Source of the DNA: Pseudomonas sp. TCU-HL1
Lineage (GTDB): Bacteria; Pseudomonadota; Gammaproteobacteria; Pseudomonadales; Pseudomonadaceae
Reading direction: 5' to 3'
Assembly (NCBI RefSeq): GCF_001708505.1
Contig: NZ_CP015992.1
Span: 2,294,001 to 2,358,000, forward strand
Length of the DNA stretch: 64,000 nt
Shown: positions 35,535-43,462 of the stretch, piece after piece
How the letters are laid out: each line of letters opens with the position of its first letter
Numbering within the stretch: position 1 is the stretch's first letter
Made by a program: the position numbers and the translations under genes
The notes under the pieces: model-generated
Database searches by the model: none
Seen by the model: only the letters and a program-made list of their open reading frames with translations
Told to the model about the DNA's origin: nothing

Positions 35535-36761
35535 ATGCTGAGTTTTGAAATCTTCCTCGCCATCGGCATGTTCACCGCCATCGTCCTCGGGCTGGTGGTG
35601 ATCATCCTGGTGGCTCGCGCCAAGCTGGTGTCCAGCGGTGACGTGAACATCGTCATCAACGGCGAGCGGACCATCACCGTGCCCGCCGGCGGCAAGCTGC
35701 TGCAGACCCTGGTCTCCCATAACGTCTTCCTCTCTTCCGCCTGTGGTGGCGGCGGTACCTGCGCCCAGTGCAAGTGCGTCGTCGAGAGCGGTGGCGGCGA
35801 GATGCTGCCCACCGAAGAATCCCACTTCACCCGCCGCCAGGCGAAGGAAGGCTGGCGCCTGTCGTGCCAGACCCCGGTGAAGCAGGACATGCACATCGAG
35901 GTGCCGGAAGAGGTCTTCGGCGTGAAGAAGTGGGAATGCACGGTGGAGTCCAACCCCAACGTGGCCACCTTCATCAAGGAGCTGACCCTGCGCCTGCCGG
36001 AAGGGGAGAGCGTGGATTTCCGCGCCGGTGGCTACGTGCAGCTGGAGTGCCCGCCCCACCAGGTGGCCTATAAGGACTTCGACATCCAGCCCGAGTACCG
36101 GGGCGACTGGGACAGGTTCAATCAGTGGAAGTACGTGTCCAAGGTCGAGGAGACGGTGATCCGCGCCTACTCCATGGCCAACTATCCGGATGAGAGGGGC
36201 ATCGTCAAATTCAACATCCGTATCGCCTCGCCGCCGCCCGGCAAGGACGACCTGCCACCGGGCCAGATGTCTTCCTGGGTGTTCAGCCTCAAGCCGGGTG
36301 ACAAGGTGACGGTGTACGGTCCTTTCGGCGAGTTCTTCGCCAAGGACACCGACGCCGAAATGGTCTTCATCGGCGGCGGCGCGGGCATGGCCCCGATGCG
36401 TTCGCACATCTTCGACCAGCTCAAGCGCCTCGGCTCCAAGCGCAAGATCAGCTTCTGGTACGGCGCACGCTCTCTGCGCGAAGCCTTCTATGCCGAGGAG
36501 TACGACCAGCTGGCCGCCGAGAACCCGAACTTCCAGTGGCACCTGGCGCTGTCCGACCCGCAACCGGAAGACAACTGGACCGGGCTGAAGGGTTTCATCC
36601 ACAACGTGCTCTATGAGAACTACCTCAAGGACCATCCGGCCCCCGAGGATTGCGAGTTCTACATGTGCGGCCCGCCGATGATGAACGCTGCGGTGATCAA
36701 GATGCTCACCGACCTCGGCGTGGAGCGGGACAACATTCTGCTGGATGATTTCGGTGGCTAG
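35535..36761 (+). CDS. nqrF: Na+-NQR subunit F, NADH-oxidising flavoprotein
   Basis: The electron-entry subunit: NADH to FAD to 2Fe-2S. The 408-residue protein has one N-terminal membrane helix (about 4-27) and a ferredoxin domain with C70, C76, C79 and C111 (the same spacing as Vibrio NqrF). A ferredoxin-reductase domain follows: FAD-binding RAYSMANYPDE, NADH-binding GGGAGMAPMRSH, and near the end YMCGPPMMNAAV. AAGGAACGG precedes the ATG. Its 3' end overlaps apbE. Confidence 0.97.
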   Translation: MLSFEIFLAIGMFTAIVLGLVVIILVARAKLVSSGDVNIVINGERTITVPAGGKLLQTLVSHNVFLSSACGGGGTCAQCKCVVESGGGEMLPTEESHFTRRQAKEGWRLSCQTPVKQDMHIEVPEEVFGVKKWECTVESNPNVATFIKELTLRLPEGESVDFRAGGYVQLECPPHQVAYKDFDIQPEYRGDWDRFNQWKYVSKVEETVIRAYSMANYPDERGIVKFNIRIASPPPGKDDLPPGQMSSWVFSLKPGDKVTVYGPFGEFFAKDTDAEMVFIGGGAGMAPMRSHIFDQLKRLGSKRKISFWYGARSLREAFYAEEYDQLAAENPNFQWHLALSDPQPEDNWTGLKGFIHNVLYENYLKDHPAPEDCEFYMCGPPMMNAAVIKMLTDLGVERDNILLDDFGG

Positions 36762-37761
36762 GCCCATCGCGCTGTTGCTCTCGGCCAGCCTCCTGCTGGC
36801 CGGGTGCGGCGATCGCCTGGAGCAGTTCGGCGGGCCCACCATGGGCAGCAGCTACTCGGTGAAATACGTGCGCAGCGCTTCCGGACCCTCGGTCGAACAA
36901 GCTCGCCACGAGGTGGAGGGCATCCTGGCGGAAATCGATCAGCAGATGTCCACCTACCGCGCCGATTCCGAGGTGGAGCGCTTCAATGCCTTGCCGGCGG
37001 GCAGTTGTATGGCGCTGCCGGCCTCGATGCTGGAACTGGTGTCGTTCGCCAGCGACCTGTCGAAGGACAGCGATGGCGCCTTCGACATGACAGTGGAGCC
37101 GCTGCTCAACCTCTGGGGCTTCGGTCCGCAGTCCCGTGGCAACCAGGTACCCAGTGCCGATGCCATTGCTGCCGCGAAGGTCGGGGTTGGTCAACAGCAC
37201 CTGTCCGTTAGTGGCCAGCAGCTGTGCAAGGACGCGCCGGTGCAACTGGACTTCAACAGCATCGCCGCCGGCTATGCGGTTGATCGCGTGGTGACGCGGC
37301 TGGGCGAGCTGGGTGTCGGTAGCGCCCTGGTGGAAATCACTGGCGAGTTGAAGGCTGTCGGCCGCAAGCCTGACGGTACGCCCTGGCGAGTCGCCATCGA
37401 GGCGCCGCGGGATGACCGTCAGATAGCGCAGAAGATCATTCAGCTCGATGGGCTCGGGGTCTCGACTTCAGGCGACTATCGCAACTATTTCGAGAAGGAC
37501 GGCAAGCGCTATTCCCATACCCTCGACCCCAAGACGGGGGCGCCCATCAACCACAACCTCGCAGCGGTCACGGTGGTGGATGAGTCGGTGCTACGGGCGG
37601 ATGGCCTGTCCACGCTGCTGATGGTGCTGGGGCCGGAGGCGGGCAGGGCCTATGCTGAACGCCACGACATCGCCGCCTTTTTCGTGACCCGTGAAGGCCA
37701 GGGCTTTGTCAGCCAGGGCAGCAGCCGCTTCCGCGAACTGTTCGAGCAACAGGAGAAATGA
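36745..37761 (+). CDS. apbE: FAD:protein FMN transferase ApbE
   Basis: ApbE attaches FMN to Thr of NqrB and NqrC using FAD as donor, on the periplasmic face. The 338-residue protein has a lipoprotein-type signal (LLLSASLLLAGC, lipidated Cys near residue 21), then GGPTMGSSYSVKY, LDFNSIAAGYAVDRV and the C-terminal SGDYRNYFEKDGKRYSHTLDPKTG metal/FAD-binding region (split here into its halves). The frame opens with ATG at 36745, inside nqrF; a GTG at 36754 is an equally good start. Position in the nqr operon defines its targets. Confidence 0.94.
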   Translation: MISVARPIALLLSASLLLAGCGDRLEQFGGPTMGSSYSVKYVRSASGPSVEQARHEVEGILAEIDQQMSTYRADSEVERFNALPAGSCMALPASMLELVSFASDLSKDSDGAFDMTVEPLLNLWGFGPQSRGNQVPSADAIAAAKVGVGQQHLSVSGQQLCKDAPVQLDFNSIAAGYAVDRVVTRLGELGVGSALVEITGELKAVGRKPDGTPWRVAIEAPRDDRQIAQKIIQLDGLGVSTSGDYRNYFEKDGKRYSHTLDPKTGAPINHNLAAVTVVDESVLRADGLSTLLMVLGPEAGRAYAERHDIAAFFVTREGQGFVSQGSSRFRELFEQQEK

Positions 37762-37991
37762 GCATGACCTTCGTTTTGGTATTCCTGATCATGCTGCTGG
37801 TGGTGCTGGGCATGGCCGTGGGCGTGATCATGGGGCGTAAGCCCATTGCCGGCTCCTGCGGCGGCATCGCCAATCTGGGCATTGAAAAGCAATGCTCCAT
37901 CTGTGGCGGTGATCGTCAGAAGTGCGAAGAGGTCCAGCAAGGCGGCGATGTAGTGGATTCAAAACTCGCCTACGACGCGACCAAGCGCTAA
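37758..37991 (+). CDS. nqrM: Na+-NQR maturation protein NqrM (DUF539)
   Basis: NqrM is needed for assembly of Na+-NQR, probably by delivering iron to the NqrD/NqrE site. The 77-residue protein has one membrane helix (about 4-25) and four cysteines, C34, C46, C49 and C56, in the family pattern GSCGG...KQCSICGG...KC. It overlaps the apbE stop by four bases (ATGA). It closes the operon nqrABCDEF-apbE-nqrM. Confidence 0.93.
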   Translation: MSMTFVLVFLIMLLVVLGMAVGVIMGRKPIAGSCGGIANLGIEKQCSICGGDRQKCEEVQQGGDVVDSKLAYDATKR

Positions 37992-38069
37992 TGTGCAGCG
38001 CCAAGCGGCTCGACTAAGCTGCACGCCAGTTCAAGGTCCCGCCCGGGATCGCCGAAACAGGTTCCGATT

Positions 38070-38120
38070 TCCGCGGTGTCGAATGCCGCGGACCTTGCCG
38101 GGGGCGCCATAGGGCGCCCC
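38070..38120 (+). promoter_or_regulatory. Two hairpins between nqrM and sthA
   Basis: TCCGCGG (38070-38076) pairs with CCGCGGA (38086-38092), and GGGGCGCC (38101-38108) pairs with GGCGCCCC (38113-38120). Neither is followed by a T run. The second ends about 22 nt before the sthA start and could affect transcription read-through from nqrM or sthA translation. Confidence 0.4.
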
Positions 38121-38141
38121 GGCCCGTTATGAGGAGTAAGC

Positions 38142-39536
38142 ATGGCTGTCTACAACTACGACGTAGTGGTGCTGGGTTCCGGCCCGGCGGGTGAGGGCGC
38201 GGCAATGAACGCCGCCAAGGCCGGCCAGAAAGTGGCGGTGGTGGACAGCCGCCGTGAAGTCGGCGGCAACTGCACCCACCTGGGCACCATCCCGTCCAAG
38301 GCGCTGCGTCATTCGGTGCGGCAGATCATGCAGTTCAACACCAACCCGATGTTCCGCCAGATCGGCGAGCCGCGCTGGTTCTCCTTCCCCGATGTGCTGA
38401 AGAGCGCCGAGAAGGTGATCGCCAAGCAGGTGGCTTCGCGCACCGGCTATTACGCGCGCAACCGCATCGACACCTTCTTCGGCACCGGCAGCTTCGCCGA
38501 TGAGCAGACCATCGAAGTCGTCTGCCTGAACGGCGTGGTGGAGCGCCTGGTGGCCAAGCAGATCATCATCGCCACCGGCTCGCGCCCCTATCGCCCGGCG
38601 GACGTGGACTTCAGCCATCCGCGTGTTTACGACAGCGACACCATCCTCACCCTCAGCCACACTCCGCGACGCCTGATCATCTACGGAGCTGGCGTGATTG
38701 GCAGCGAATACGCTTCCATCTTCAGTGGCCTGGGCGTTCTGGTTGACCTGATCGACAACCGCGACCAGCTGCTCAGCTTCCTTGACGACGAAATTTCCGA
38801 CGCCCTGAGCTACCACCTGCGCAACAACAACGTGCTGATTCGTCACAACGAGGAGTACGAGCGTATCGAGGGGCTGGACAACGGGGTGATCCTGCACCTG
38901 AAGTCCGGCAAGAAGATCAAGGCTGACGCGCTGCTGTGGTGCAACGGCCGCACTGGCAACACCGACAAGCTGGGCCTGGAGAACATCGGTATCAAGGTCA
39001 ACAGCCGTGGCCAGATCGAGGTGGACCAGAACTACCGCACCTGCATCTCCAACATCTACGCCGCCGGTGACGTAATCGGCTGGCCGAGTCTGGCCAGCGC
39101 CGCCTACGACCAGGGCCGTTCGGCTGCCGGCAATATCGTCGATAACGACGAGTGGCGCTTCGTCGATGACGTGCCCACCGGCATCTACACCATCCCGGAG
39201 ATCAGCTCCATCGGCAAGAACGAGAAGGAGCTGACCCAGGCGAAGATTCCCTACGAAGTGGGCAAGGCCTTCTTCAAGGGCATGGCACGCGCGCAGATCG
39301 CCGTGGAACCTGTGGGCATGCTGAAGATCCTGTTCCACCGCGAGACGCTGGAAGTCCTCGGCGTGCACTGCTTTGGCTACCAGGCTTCGGAGATCGTGCA
39401 CATCGGCCAGGCGATCATGAACCAGAAGGGCGAGGCGAACAGCATCAAGTACTTCGTCAACACCACCTTCAACTACCCGACCATGGCGGAAGCCTATCGG
39501 GTTGCGGCGTTCGACGGCCTCAACCGGCTTTTTTGA
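38142..39536 (+). CDS. sthA: Soluble pyridine nucleotide transhydrogenase SthA
   Basis: A cytoplasmic FAD enzyme that moves hydride between NADPH and NAD+, balancing redox pools. The 464-residue protein has the FAD motif VVLGSGPAGEGAA at the N-terminus, a second Rossmann motif YGAGVIGSEYASIF and the dimerisation domain. It belongs to the disulfide oxidoreductase family but in GGNCTHLGTIPSKAL the second redox Cys is Thr, the hallmark of Sth. GAGGAGTAAG precedes the ATG. A strong terminator follows. Next to the Na+-NQR operon it places two NADH/NADPH-balancing systems side by side. Confidence 0.96.
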   Translation: MAVYNYDVVVLGSGPAGEGAAMNAAKAGQKVAVVDSRREVGGNCTHLGTIPSKALRHSVRQIMQFNTNPMFRQIGEPRWFSFPDVLKSAEKVIAKQVASRTGYYARNRIDTFFGTGSFADEQTIEVVCLNGVVERLVAKQIIIATGSRPYRPADVDFSHPRVYDSDTILTLSHTPRRLIIYGAGVIGSEYASIFSGLGVLVDLIDNRDQLLSFLDDEISDALSYHLRNNNVLIRHNEEYERIEGLDNGVILHLKSGKKIKADALLWCNGRTGNTDKLGLENIGIKVNSRGQIEVDQNYRTCISNIYAAGDVIGWPSLASAAYDQGRSAAGNIVDNDEWRFVDDVPTGIYTIPEISSIGKNEKELTQAKIPYEVGKAFFKGMARAQIAVEPVGMLKILFHRETLEVLGVHCFGYQASEIVHIGQAIMNQKGEANSIKYFVNTTFNYPTMAEAYRVAAFDGLNRLF

Positions 39537-39643
39537 GCAGCACCGGCCGGGCGCCTGAACCGGCCGGGGAGGACCCTCTCGGCGACACGCACCTCTGGCG
39601 TTGGCCGAACCGGGAGAGCTTCTGATCAGGCGACGCCTTGAAT

Positions 39644-39674
39644 GAAAAAACCGGCCCTGGTGGTCGGTTTTTTC
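39644..39674 (+). terminator. Intrinsic terminator after sthA
   Basis: GAAAAAACCGGCC pairs with GGTCGGTTTTTTC (one G-T pair) around a short loop, with the T run within the stem end. It lies about 107 nt after the stop, so sthA has a long 3' untranslated region that also includes two CCGGCCGG palindromes at about 39546-39568. Confidence 0.85.
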
Positions 39675-39690
39675 ATGGGGGCAGCCCGAG

Positions 39691-39733
39691 CTTGTGGAGG
39701 CGATTCAATCGCGAATGAATTCGCTCCCACAAG
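39691..39733. repeat. REP-like palindromic element
   Basis: The 43-bp imperfect palindrome starts CTTGTGGAGGCGA and ends TCGCTCCCACAAG with a nested ATTCA...TGAAT stem. Read on the minus strand it is the familiar Pseudomonas REP core TGTGGGAGCGAATTCATTCG. It sits between the sthA terminator and the 3' end of the convergent phosphodiesterase gene, a typical REP location. Confidence 0.8.
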
Positions 39734-39754
39734 GACGAGCGGCGCCGTGGGGAT

Positions 39755-40477
39755 TCAGCGAATCCCGATAGCGGTGCTTGCCAGGCCCGGGAAGTCGGTG
39801 ATGATGCTGTCCACCCCGAAGTCAGCGAGTCGGCGCATCAGGGCGGGCTCGTTCACTGTCCAGACCGAGACGTGCAGCCCTTCCTTCTGCGCCCGCAACA
39901 GGCGTTCAGGGGTGCACAGTGTCCAGTTCAGTGCCAGTAGATTGCAGCCGTGGTGCCTGGCTACCTTCAGCGGGTCGAGCCAGGCGTATTCCGCCACCAG
40001 CCCACGAGACAGATTCGGCGTTAGCCGATTGAGCGCACGCAGTACCTCGCGCGAACTGGAGGTGACGGTGACCTTGTCCTGCAGGCCGTGGCGCTCGGTC
40101 AGTTCCTGGATTGCCAGCACGGTCCGCGCAGCACGGACACGCGAGGCGCTTTTCACTTCCAGTTGCCAGTGGTCGAAGTCGCATTGCTCGAACAGGGTTG
40201 CCAGGCGGGGGATGGGGCAGGGCTTTTGCCAGCCCGGGCCGCCCAGGCGAGCGTCATAGGTTGCCAGCTCCTCGGCGTCATGCTCGGCCACTTTGCCTCG
40301 GCGGCCGGTGGTGCGCTTGAGGCTGGGGTCGTGGATCACCATCAGCTCACCGTCGCGCGACAGGTGCAGGTCCAGCTCGCAGCGCTTCACGCCATGTGAA
40401 AGGCATTGCTGGAAGCTGGCCAGGGTATTTTCCGGGCATTCGCCCTTGGCGCCTCGATGGCCGTAGATCAGGGTCAC
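39755..40477 (-). CDS. Glycerophosphodiester phosphodiesterase
   Basis: A cytoplasmic GDPD-family enzyme that hydrolyses glycerophosphodiesters to glycerol-3-phosphate and an alcohol. The 240-residue protein has the catalytic His and metal ligands in GHRGAKGECPENTLASF and ELDLHLSRDGELMVIHDPSLKRTT, and the closing WTVNEPALMRRLADFGVDSIITDFP. There is no signal peptide, as in the UgpQ type. The start is GTG at 40477 with AAGGGAATAAAA before it, two nt after the preceding gene's stop, so it is in one operon with that gene and the PilZ gene. Confidence 0.92.
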   Translation of the reverse strand: MTLIYGHRGAKGECPENTLASFQQCLSHGVKRCELDLHLSRDGELMVIHDPSLKRTTGRRGKVAEHDAEELATYDARLGGPGWQKPCPIPRLATLFEQCDFDHWQLEVKSASRVRAARTVLAIQELTERHGLQDKVTVTSSSREVLRALNRLTPNLSRGLVAEYAWLDPLKVARHHGCNLLALNWTLCTPERLLRAQKEGLHVSVWTVNEPALMRRLADFGVDSIITDFPGLASTAIGIR

Positions 40478-40479
40478 TT

Positions 40480-40770
40480 TTATTCCCTTGGTGCTCTGGG
40501 TTGATGGTGGCGGACGCTGTCGATGACCCGTCCGCTTTCGAAATAGACCGAGAATTCACGGTAGTCCCAGCGACTGATTGGCGGCTTGCCGACTGCGGGG
40601 TGTTCTTCATCGGGGAGGCCAAAGCGCTCCAGCACGGCGCGTTGGCTCTCACCACGGGCGGGGAGTGAAAGGCCCGCGTCGCCTTGCTCGCCGACAGGAA
40701 TCTCGAGGGTTTCGGCGCCAACGGGCAGCGCCAGGAGGAGGTAGGTCAGCAACAGGCCGGGGCGCGTCAT
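40480..40770 (-). CDS. Small periplasmic protein of unknown function
   Basis: A 96-residue protein with a signal peptide (MTRPGLLLTYLLLALPVGA) and a short mature region, LEIPVGEQGDAGLSLPARG then MERFGLPD-like and WDYREFSVYFESGRVIDSV. The pattern of a hinge followed by WDY..FSVYFE resembles small envelope proteins of the SmpA/BamE-like kind that probe a partner, but I cannot assign it. It lies between the PilZ gene (10 nt upstream) and the phosphodiesterase gene (2 nt downstream) and is surely cotranscribed. Confidence 0.72.
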   Translation of the reverse strand: MTRPGLLLTYLLLALPVGAETLEIPVGEQGDAGLSLPARGESQRAVLERFGLPDEEHPAVGKPPISRWDYREFSVYFESGRVIDSVRHHQPRAPRE

Positions 40771-40780
40771 ACAGGGGGGC

Positions 40781-41365
40781 TCAGCTGGTCGGGGAGGCGC
40801 GTTCGCGGGCCTGGCGTCGCTGCTGGGCCTGCTTCTGCAGAATGTGCCGGGCCAGCAGTTGCCGCTGGGCGTCGGTCAGCTCTTCGAACTCGGTGCCGAT
40901 GTCGAACCGGCCATCCTCTCGAGGTTGGCTGTGTATCACGACCGCACGCAGCAGCAGGCCAAGTGCCTGGGGCATCAGGACCATTTTGATCGCCAGGAGG
41001 CTGCCCGGCTCGATGGGCTGCGGGTTGCTGAAGCTGATGCCACCTTCGGAAAGGGTCACCTGGCGCGCCGGGCCGATGTCGCGCAACAGACTCTGGGCCA
41101 GCGCCTGGCCGAGCAGGTCGATGCGTTTGTTGATGACTTTCAGGTAACTGGCGAGGGTGCGGTCGCGCTCATGGATATGTCGCAGCAGATGCTGGGATTC
41201 GAAGTCCATCAGGTGCAATTCACTGAGCAGGCCGAACAGCTGGGAGCTGCTGTCAGCGCTGCTTCCATCGTCTGTATCGCCCTGTTTCAGCGGGTGAAAT
41301 TCCAGTGCGATCGTATCTTCGATGCGGTAGTATTCGCGGCGGTCATCCGCGTCTCGTGTCGACAT
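40781..41365 (-). CDS. PilZ-domain protein with an inserted helical segment
   Basis: A 194-residue protein with the two c-di-GMP-binding motifs of PilZ far apart: R10-x-x-x-R14 in RREYYRIED, and T104-x-S106-x-x-G109 in VTLSEGGISF (the first position is normally Asp or Asn). In classical PilZ domains these are some 20-30 residues apart; here about 60 extra, mostly helical residues intervene. c-di-GMP binding is therefore plausible but not certain. I start at 41365 (MSTRDADDRREYY); the frame is open upstream into the divergent lolC promoter but without support. It leads a three-gene operon. Confidence 0.85.
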   Translation of the reverse strand: MSTRDADDRREYYRIEDTIALEFHPLKQGDTDDGSSADSSSQLFGLLSELHLMDFESQHLLRHIHERDRTLASYLKVINKRIDLLGQALAQSLLRDIGPARQVTLSEGGISFSNPQPIEPGSLLAIKMVLMPQALGLLLRAVVIHSQPREDGRFDIGTEFEELTDAQRQLLARHILQKQAQQRRQARERASPTS

Positions 41366-41534
41366 GGCGAACCCATGGCAGCGGTGGTGGTCGAAGAGCT
41401 GTTCGTTATCTCGCGAGCCCGTTTGCGACGCCCTTGGGCGACGTTGCAGATCATGAACAGAATTTGAGTGTAAACGCTGCTCGCCAAGCCCCGCCACAAG
41501 GACGTCCCTTCTTTCGCCAGCGAACTCCACTTCC

Positions 41535-42785
41535 ATGTTCAGACCGCTGTCCCTGTACATAGGCGCCCGTTACACGCGCGCCAAGCGCCGTAACTACTTC
41601 GTCTCCTTCATTTCCCTGACTTCCATGATCGGCCTGGCCCTCGGTGTGCTGGTGATGATCCTGGTGCTATCGGTCATGAACGGCTTCGACCACGAGATGC
41701 GCACGCGCGTGCTGGGCATGGTGCCCCACGCCACCGTGGAATCCGCCGTTCCCATCAACGACTGGCGCCAGCTGGCCGACGGCGTGGCCCGCCATTCCGA
41801 AGTGAAAGCCGTCGCGCCCTACACCCAGGTCCAGGGTCTGCTGACTGCCGACGGCAAGGTGCAGAAGGTGCTGGTCAATGCCGTGGACCCACAGGAAGAG
41901 CCCAAGGTTTCCATCATCGGCAACTTCTTCCGGGAGGGCAGCCTGGCGGCATTGAAGCCTGGTGAGTTCGGCATCGTCATCGGTGACCGCGCCGCCAGCA
42001 AGCTGGGCGTGGGCATGGGCGACAAGGTCACCTTCGTGCTCCCCGAAGTGGCGGTCACCCCGGCGGGTGTCTTCCCGCGCATGAAGCGCTTTACCGTGGT
42101 CGGCATCTTCCACGTCGGTGCCGGTGAGCTGGACGGCTTCCTGGCCATCGCCAACCTCTCGGATGTGGCTCGCCTGAAGCGTTGGCAGCCGGATCAGGTG
42201 CAGGGCCTGCGCCTGAAACTCGACGACCTGTTCCAGGCGCCGCAGGTGGCCTGGCAGATCGCGGGTGAACTGAAGGGGGAAGACTTCTACGCCCGCGACT
42301 GGACGCGTACTCACGGTAACCTGTACCAGGCGATCAAGATGGAAAAGGCCATGATCGGTCTGCTCCTGCTGCTGATCGTTGCCGTGGCTGCCTTCAACAT
42401 CATCTCCACGCTGGTGATGGTGGTGACCGACAAGCGCAGCGACATCGCCATCCTCCGGACCTTGGGCGCCACACCCCGGCAGATCATGGGCATCTTTATG
42501 GTGCAGGGTACGGTGATCGGTGTCGTCGGCACCTTCATCGGCGGCGTGCTGGGCATTCTCGCGGCGCTCAATGTGAGCGGCGCCATCGCGTTGCTGGAAC
42601 GCCTGTTGGGGCACAAGTTCCTCAGTGCCGATGTCTATTTCATCGATTACCTGCCATCCCAGCTGATGGCCGAGGACGTGGTGCTGGTCTGCTCGGCCGC
42701 GCTGGTCCTGAGCTTCCTCGCCACCCTTTACCCCGCCTGGCGTGCCGCGCGCACCCAGCCAGCAGAGGCTTTGCGCTATGAGTAA
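41535..42785 (+). CDS. lolC: Lipoprotein-releasing ABC transporter permease LolC
   Basis: A membrane subunit of LolCDE, which extracts outer-membrane lipoproteins from the inner membrane and passes them to LolA. The 416-residue protein has an N-terminal membrane helix after MFRPLSLYIGARYTRAKRRN, a large periplasmic domain (about 50-265) and three C-terminal helices ending PAWRAARTQPAEALRYE, the MacB/FtsX-family permease layout. It is a close paralogue of the third gene of the operon. Which of the two plays the LolA-binding 'C' role is set here by gene order. It overlaps lolD by eight bases. Confidence 0.93.
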   Translation: MFRPLSLYIGARYTRAKRRNYFVSFISLTSMIGLALGVLVMILVLSVMNGFDHEMRTRVLGMVPHATVESAVPINDWRQLADGVARHSEVKAVAPYTQVQGLLTADGKVQKVLVNAVDPQEEPKVSIIGNFFREGSLAALKPGEFGIVIGDRAASKLGVGMGDKVTFVLPEVAVTPAGVFPRMKRFTVVGIFHVGAGELDGFLAIANLSDVARLKRWQPDQVQGLRLKLDDLFQAPQVAWQIAGELKGEDFYARDWTRTHGNLYQAIKMEKAMIGLLLLLIVAVAAFNIISTLVMVVTDKRSDIAILRTLGATPRQIMGIFMVQGTVIGVVGTFIGGVLGILAALNVSGAIALLERLLGHKFLSADVYFIDYLPSQLMAEDVVLVCSAALVLSFLATLYPAWRAARTQPAEALRYE

Positions 42786-43461
42786 CAAGGCAGTCCTGAG
42801 TTGCCGCAACCTGAGCAAGAGCTACGACGAGGGCCCGCAATCGGTCGAGGTGCTGTCCAGCGTCGAGCTGGAACTGCACCCGGGTGAGCGGGTGGCCATC
42901 GTGGGCAGTTCCGGTTCAGGCAAGAGCACGCTGCTGAACATGCTGGGCGGTCTGGATACCCCGAGCAAGGGCAGTGTCTGGCTGGCTGGCGAAGAGCTTT
43001 CCGCCCTTAGCGAAACTGCCCGCGGGCTGCTGCGCAACCGCGCCCTTGGCTTTGTTTATCAGTTCCATCACCTGCTGCCGGAATTCACCGCACTGGAAAA
43101 CGTCTGCATGCCATTGCTGATCGGCCGCACCGCCATCGGCGAAGCTCGCCAGCGTTCCACGGCGCTGTTGGAGCGCGTGGGGCTTGGGCATCGCCTGTCG
43201 CACAAGCCGGCGGAGCTCTCTGGCGGTGAGCGCCAGCGCGTGGCCATCGCACGTGCCCTGGTCAACAACCCGGCGCTGGTGCTGCTCGACGAGCCGACTG
43301 GCAACCTCGATCAGCACACCGCCCATGGCATCCAGGAGCTGATGCTGGAACTCAGCCGCTCCCTGCGTACCGCCTTCCTGGTGGTGACTCACGACCTGCA
43401 GCTGGCCCATCAGATGGATCGGGTGCTGCGCCTGGAAGAAGGCCGACTGGTGGCTGCCTGA
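42778..43461 (+). CDS. lolD: Lipoprotein-releasing ABC transporter ATPase LolD
   Basis: The ATPase driving lipoprotein release. The 227-residue protein has Walker A GSSGSGKST, the LolD-specific Q-loop sequence YQFHHLLPEFTALENV, signature LSGGERQRVAIARAL and Walker B VLLLDEPTGNLD, followed by the H-loop VTHD. The ATG at 42778 lies inside the lolC stop region, and one base separates its stop from the next permease gene, so the three products are made together. Confidence 0.97.
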   Translation: MSNKAVLSCRNLSKSYDEGPQSVEVLSSVELELHPGERVAIVGSSGSGKSTLLNMLGGLDTPSKGSVWLAGEELSALSETARGLLRNRALGFVYQFHHLLPEFTALENVCMPLLIGRTAIGEARQRSTALLERVGLGHRLSHKPAELSGGERQRVAIARALVNNPALVLLDEPTGNLDQHTAHGIQELMLELSRSLRTAFLVVTHDLQLAHQMDRVLRLEEGRLVAA

Positions 43462-43462
43462 G

